Shown piece by piece: positions 6,769-9,270 of a stretch of DNA of 9,270 nucleotides. The notes under the pieces were generated by a model that ran no database searches, had not been told where the DNA came from, and saw only the letters and a program-made list of their open reading frames with translations. The DNA is from Verrucomicrobiota bacterium (GTDB taxonomy: Bacteria > Verrucomicrobiota > Verrucomicrobiia > Limisphaerales > JACRJZ01): positions 1 to 9,270 of the forward strand of contig JAKLEJ010000109.1 in assembly GCA_022711695.1 (NCBI GenBank), read 5' to 3'. Each line of letters opens with the position of its first letter. The stretch's first letter is position 1. A program made the translations under genes and the position numbers.

Positions 6769-8528
6769 TCGGCCAGGGGCCTGGACGTGGCCAGCGCGAT
6801 CACCCGTCCCTGGTCGCCCACCGCGCAGTAGTAGTGATAGACCACCCCTTCGTGGCGCACCACCCAGGGCTTGTGCGCATATTGCCTGTCCCAGGGCTCG
6901 GACGGCGCGATCAAATCCGGCCCGGTCCACTTGGTCCAGCGCGCCAGGTCGTAGGAGCAGGCAAAGGTGTCGAAGGCCCCGGGCCGCCAGAACGCCCCGA
7001 AGTAGAACATCACCCACACGTCCCCGATCCGGACGACCTGCGGGTCGCCGGAGATGCCGCCGGGAGCGCCGTTCTCGATGATGGGCGCCTGGCCGTATCG
7101 ATGCCAGCGGACCAAATCGCGCGAGACCGCCATCCCGATGCGCTCGATGCCCGGCCCCTGCTGCCGCGCGTTGTAGAACATTACGTAAGGCCAGCCGAGG
7201 GACGATTCCGGGTCGCGAAGCGCGTGGCTCTTGAAAAGCGTGTCCTTCTCGAACGACCGGGCATCGGGCTGCGCCGGCGTAAGCACCGGGTTCTCCGGCA
7301 GACGCGTCCACTCGGCTGCCGCGGCCGGGTTGGCCGTCCACGCCAACCCGACCGACAGCGGCGGCGTTTCATAGCCCTTGAGCCGCCCGCCCAGGTAGGA
7401 CAGCCAGTATTTGCCCTCGTGAGCCTCCAGCGTCCAATCCCCCTCCCAGCGGGGGTTCTGCAGCGCGATGAACCCGGCGACCTGCTCCTGGTCCCAGCGC
7501 TGCGAGCCGCGCTGGAGAATCTTTCCGGCCGGTTTCCACGCCAGCAGATCCGCGCTCTCGGCCAGGCGCGTTTCGTAGCCGCTGCCGTCGAACGCAATAT
7601 AGGTCATCCACCACTTGTCGCTGTGGCGGAACACGGCCGGGCAGTCCACATAACGGCCTTCTTCGCCGCGGATGACCACCCCGAACTTGTGGGGCGTTTT
7701 CACCGTCTCGTAAACGCGTTGCATGACCGCGGGCTCGACGCTCTTCCCCGTGGTTTTGGCAGGGAGAATGCCACGGTGGGCGGCGTCTCCGACGTGCCGC
7801 GGAAGGTCGCGCAGGGCGATCACCGTGTAGCCGCCCGCGCGCAGAAACTCCATGTATTCGGCGAACAGGACCGCCGGGGTGTCCACGTGCGGGTGGGCGA
7901 GGTCCGGCACGCCATGCACGGTGAGCACGACCACCTGCCCCTTGCGGGCTTGTTCCAGCGCTGCCAGCACCCGGGCGCGGTTCGTGCCCGAGGTGCTGAA
8001 GCTGGGAATGAACATCGGGTGGTCCACGCCGGGCCGATAGGGCCTCGATCCGCCCACGCGCGCAAACTGGTAGCCCTTGCCTTCGAGCCAGGCCGGGGCC
8101 GCCGGGGTTGTCGCATATGCCGGGTAGGCGAAGCTGACCGGCTTGGGAATCCCGTTCGAGAGACAGCGCCGCTCGATGGCCTCGAGCTCGGCTTCGAACC
8201 GTTCCCGAGAAAGCCGGTCCGCGTGCGCGTGAGTCAGCGTGTGATTGCCCACCTCGAACCCCTGCTCGTGCAGCGCCCGGATCTGCTCCCAACTCATGTA
8301 TTTGGTCTTGTCCTCGAACCCCGGGTATTCGCCCACGAAGAAGGTCGCGCCGAACCCGTAGCGCTTGAGCAGCGGCGCCACATTGGTGGCGTGGCTCAGG
8401 CAGGCGTCGTCGAACGTCAGCACCACCAGGCGGTCGGCATTGGGCCGCTCCGCGGCCGCAGTCGGCAGACTGCAGGCCGCCAGGAGGGGCAGGGCGAAGC
8501 GGAACAGGCGCAGGATCGGGCGTTTCAT
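6765..8528 (-). CDS. Exported polysaccharide deacetylase (NodB) fused to a GH43/GH130-like propeller
   Basis: A 587-residue two-domain protein. The N-terminus has a signal sequence with a lipobox (LAAC, Cys19) and also a type I site (TAAA/E at 26/27), so it could be a lipoprotein or a soluble secreted protein. Residues ~33-245 form a NodB-type carbohydrate esterase 4 domain: LTFDDA (Asp40 base, Asp41 metal), GNHTLTH (His96 and His100, metal), FAYPAY (motif 3, lacking the usual Arg) and LTVHG (His205). Residues ~283-587 look like a five-bladed propeller of the GH43/GH130 group: RYVDCPAVF (Asp295), KDTLFKSHALRDPE (Asp429), SGDPQVVRIGDVWVMFYFG (Asp495) and AHKPWVV then VYHYYCAVGD. The likely substrate is an acetylated surface or environmental polysaccharide; the exact glycosidic activity is not readable. 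ATG 8528 is chosen because it starts the signal peptide and marks the edge of the tandem repeat; the open frame to 8618 runs through repeat DNA. First gene of block B. Confidence 0.9.
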   Translation of the reverse strand: MKRPILRLFRFALPLLAACSLPTAAAERPNADRLVVLTFDDACLSHATNVAPLLKRYGFGATFFVGEYPGFEDKTKYMSWEQIRALHEQGFEVGNHTLTHAHADRLSRERFEAELEAIERRCLSNGIPKPVSFAYPAYATTPAAPAWLEGKGYQFARVGGSRPYRPGVDHPMFIPSFSTSGTNRARVLAALEQARKGQVVVLTVHGVPDLAHPHVDTPAVLFAEYMEFLRAGGYTVIALRDLPRHVGDAAHRGILPAKTTGKSVEPAVMQRVYETVKTPHKFGVVIRGEEGRYVDCPAVFRHSDKWWMTYIAFDGSGYETRLAESADLLAWKPAGKILQRGSQRWDQEQVAGFIALQNPRWEGDWTLEAHEGKYWLSYLGGRLKGYETPPLSVGLAWTANPAAAAEWTRLPENPVLTPAQPDARSFEKDTLFKSHALRDPESSLGWPYVMFYNARQQGPGIERIGMAVSRDLVRWHRYGQAPIIENGAPGGISGDPQVVRIGDVWVMFYFGAFWRPGAFDTFACSYDLARWTKWTGPDLIAPSEPWDRQYAHKPWVVRHEGVVYHYYCAVGDQGRVIALATSRPLAE

Positions 8529-8897
8529 GCGTGGTGACGATTTCTTGCGTTGCGCTTCCGGGCCGGTGCTCCGGTCTGAAAGCCGTCCATGTTTGGCACG
8601 CGCATGCCAGACTGCCAATCCCCAATTTCACCTCCGCCTCCTCCGCGCGCATGCGTGTCGATGATTTCTTGCGTTGCGCTTCCGGGCCGGTGGTCCGGCC
8701 CGAAAGCCGCCCATGTTTGGCACGCGCCCGCCAGCCTGCCAATCCCCAATTTCACCTCCGCCTCCTCCGCGCGCATGCGTGTCGATGATTCCTTGCGTTG
8801 CGCTTCCGGGCCGGTGGTCCGGCCCGAAAGCCGCCCATGTTTGGCACGCGCCCGCCAGACTGCCGCTCCCCAATTTCACCTCCGCCTCCTCCGCGCG
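8526..8897. repeat. Three head-to-tail copies of a 124-bp unit upstream of the deacetylase gene
   Basis: The units are 8526-8649, 8650-8773 and 8774-8897, each exactly 124 bp with no gaps. By hand alignment units 2 and 3 differ at 4 positions, units 1 and 2 at 10, and units 1 and 3 at about 12, so the gene-proximal copy is the most diverged. The period is not a multiple of three, so frames shift between copies and the array is not coding. On the minus strand (the sense of the downstream gene) each unit begins at a GGAGGAGGCGGAGGTGAAAT tract and ends with the CGC-ATG context that, in unit 1, is the real start codon at 8528. Each unit also has an 8-bp-stem hairpin (8559-8578, 8683-8702, 8807-8826) and TTGGCA-N14-TGCCAA (second arm altered in unit 3). 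Function unknown; candidates are an operator array, a leader RNA, or a dispersed repeat that expanded here. Confidence 0.95.
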
Positions 8898-8912
8898 CGA
8901 GCGTTTTGGAGT

Positions 8913-8930
8913 GCGCCGCTTCCGCGGCGC
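8913..8930. repeat. Perfect 7-bp stem-loop
   Basis: GCGCCGC (8913-8919) pairs perfectly with GCGGCGC (8924-8930) around a 4-nt loop, TTCC on the plus strand and GGAA on the minus strand. GGAA fits the stable GNRA tetraloop class, so an RNA read leftward would fold especially well. On the plus side only TTT follows, too short for a convincing intrinsic terminator. It sits just beyond the end of the 124-bp array. Confidence 0.55.
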
Positions 8931-8994
8931 TTTGGGGCCCGAGGGCGAAACCCGGTCGCCTGCTGCAACCCGCCGCTTCTCCGAAAACCTTGCG

Positions 8995-9055
8995 CCCCTC
9001 ACCCGCCCTTCGGGCGCCCTCTCCCCATCCGATAGGGAGAGGGAAGGGTGAGGGG
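8995..9055. repeat. Nested inverted repeat, REP-like element
   Basis: The outer arms CCCCTCACCC (8995-9004) and GGGTGAGGGG (9046-9055) are a perfect 10-bp match. Inside are CCCTCTCCC (9017-9025) with GGGAGAGGG (9035-9043), and a small GCCC-TTC-GGGC hairpin (9005-9015). Together they form a branched, cloverleaf-like fold. Elements with CCCTCACCC...CCCTCTCCCC arms are familiar as dispersed intergenic repeats in many GC-rich bacterial genomes. Whether it is REP-like, a transcript terminator, or both cannot be decided from one copy. Confidence 0.75.
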
Positions 9056-9270
9056 CCGGTTCGCACATCCCACGGACTGCGGAGTAGACGCCGATTCCCC
9101 AAATCTGCACGCAAGCGAGTGGCTGGCGCTTTGCGCCCTTTGACCACGGGGTTCCCCAAGTCGCGTGCCAATCGATCCTGTGTCTCTCTGCCCGCCAGCC
9201 AGGGCAGCCTGCATGCGGATTCAGACCTGGATTCAGGAAACCTTCGTTCTCTTGCTTTGCTTCTGTAGAA
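9056..9270. other. Intergenic sequence with no supported gene
   Basis: No frame here has a plausible start, ribosome site or recognisable product on either strand. Small structures seen are a GGCGC-TTT-GCGCC hairpin (9125-9137), a CTGCCC...GGGCAG pairing (9188-9207), and the direct repeat GGATTCAG at 9217-9224 and 9229-9236. The last ~40 bases are noticeably less GC-rich than the rest of the window. It may contain the promoter for block B far upstream or simply be repeat-derived spacer. Confidence 0.5.

Noticed and set aside
6711..8537. 608-codon plus-strand frame opposite the deacetylase gene
   Set aside because: No recognisable domain; its composition mirrors the antisense of a clear CE4-propeller protein.
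8592..8616. Sigma-54-like promoter (TGGCACG...GC) on the plus strand in the repeat
   Set aside because: Spacing between the GG and GC elements is 9 rather than 10, the TTGC box is incomplete, and no plus-strand gene follows.
8529..8618. N-terminal extension of the deacetylase to ATG 8618
   Set aside because: The added residues lie in repeat DNA and would place a charged stretch ahead of a good signal peptide starting at 8528.
8526..8897. CRISPR array
   Set aside because: The whole 124-bp unit is repeated, with no short-repeat/variable-spacer pattern.
9217..9236. Direct repeat GGATTCAG as an attachment site or operator
   Set aside because: Only 8 bp, two copies, with no integrase or other supporting context; chance is likely.
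8525..9268. Long open frames across the tandem repeat on both strands
   Set aside because: The period is not divisible by three, composition is Pro/Arg/Ala-rich shadow type, and the same repeat sequence is read in different frames; no domain is recognisable.

Overview
The window is GC-rich and looks like a chromosomal segment from the Verrucomicrobiota or a close PVC relative. Three things point there: a TIGR03790-family protein (a family found only in genomes with an exosortase sorting system), a short FTLIELLVVIAIIAVLAG-type pilin-like protein with the CPSD and FFDG motifs typical of that phylum, and two secreted five-bladed-propeller proteins. No rRNA, tRNA, transposase, integrase or CRISPR array was seen.

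Layout. Positions 2-1909 (+) hold the C-terminal part of a large secreted TIGR03790-family protein; its start lies outside the window. It converges on a minus-strand block separated by only 35 bp. Block A (4600 to 1945, minus) has three genes: a single-pass membrane protein of unknown function, a type IV pilin-like pseudopilin, and a secreted DUF4185-like propeller protein with an N-terminal Ig-like domain. Block B (8528 to 4790, minus) also has three: a secreted NodB-type polysaccharide deacetylase fused to a GH43/GH130-like propeller, a multi-pass membrane histidine kinase (HisKA_3 type), and a NarL/LuxR-type response regulator. Within each block the genes overlap or nearly abut. The junctions at 3441-3444, 5440-5443 and 6765-6768 are all 4-nt ATGA overlaps, so each block is probably one translationally coupled operon. 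About 190 bp separates the blocks and probably carries the block A promoter.

The right-hand 740 bp (8529-9270) has no convincing gene. It holds three head-to-tail copies of an exact 124-bp unit. The boundary of the array falls on the start codon of the deacetylase gene, so every unit carries the same ATG context. Each unit also holds a strong hairpin and a purine-rich Shine-Dalgarno-like tract. Beyond the array are a 7-bp-stem hairpin and a nested 61-bp inverted repeat that looks like a dispersed REP-type element.

Inference on function: block B looks like a carbohydrate-surface operon that encodes its own two-component regulator, with the tandem array as its leader or operator region. Block A puts a pilin-like protein beside a secreted propeller protein. 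The least explained features are the start-codon-anchored tandem repeat and the fusion enzyme coupled to a kinase/regulator pair.
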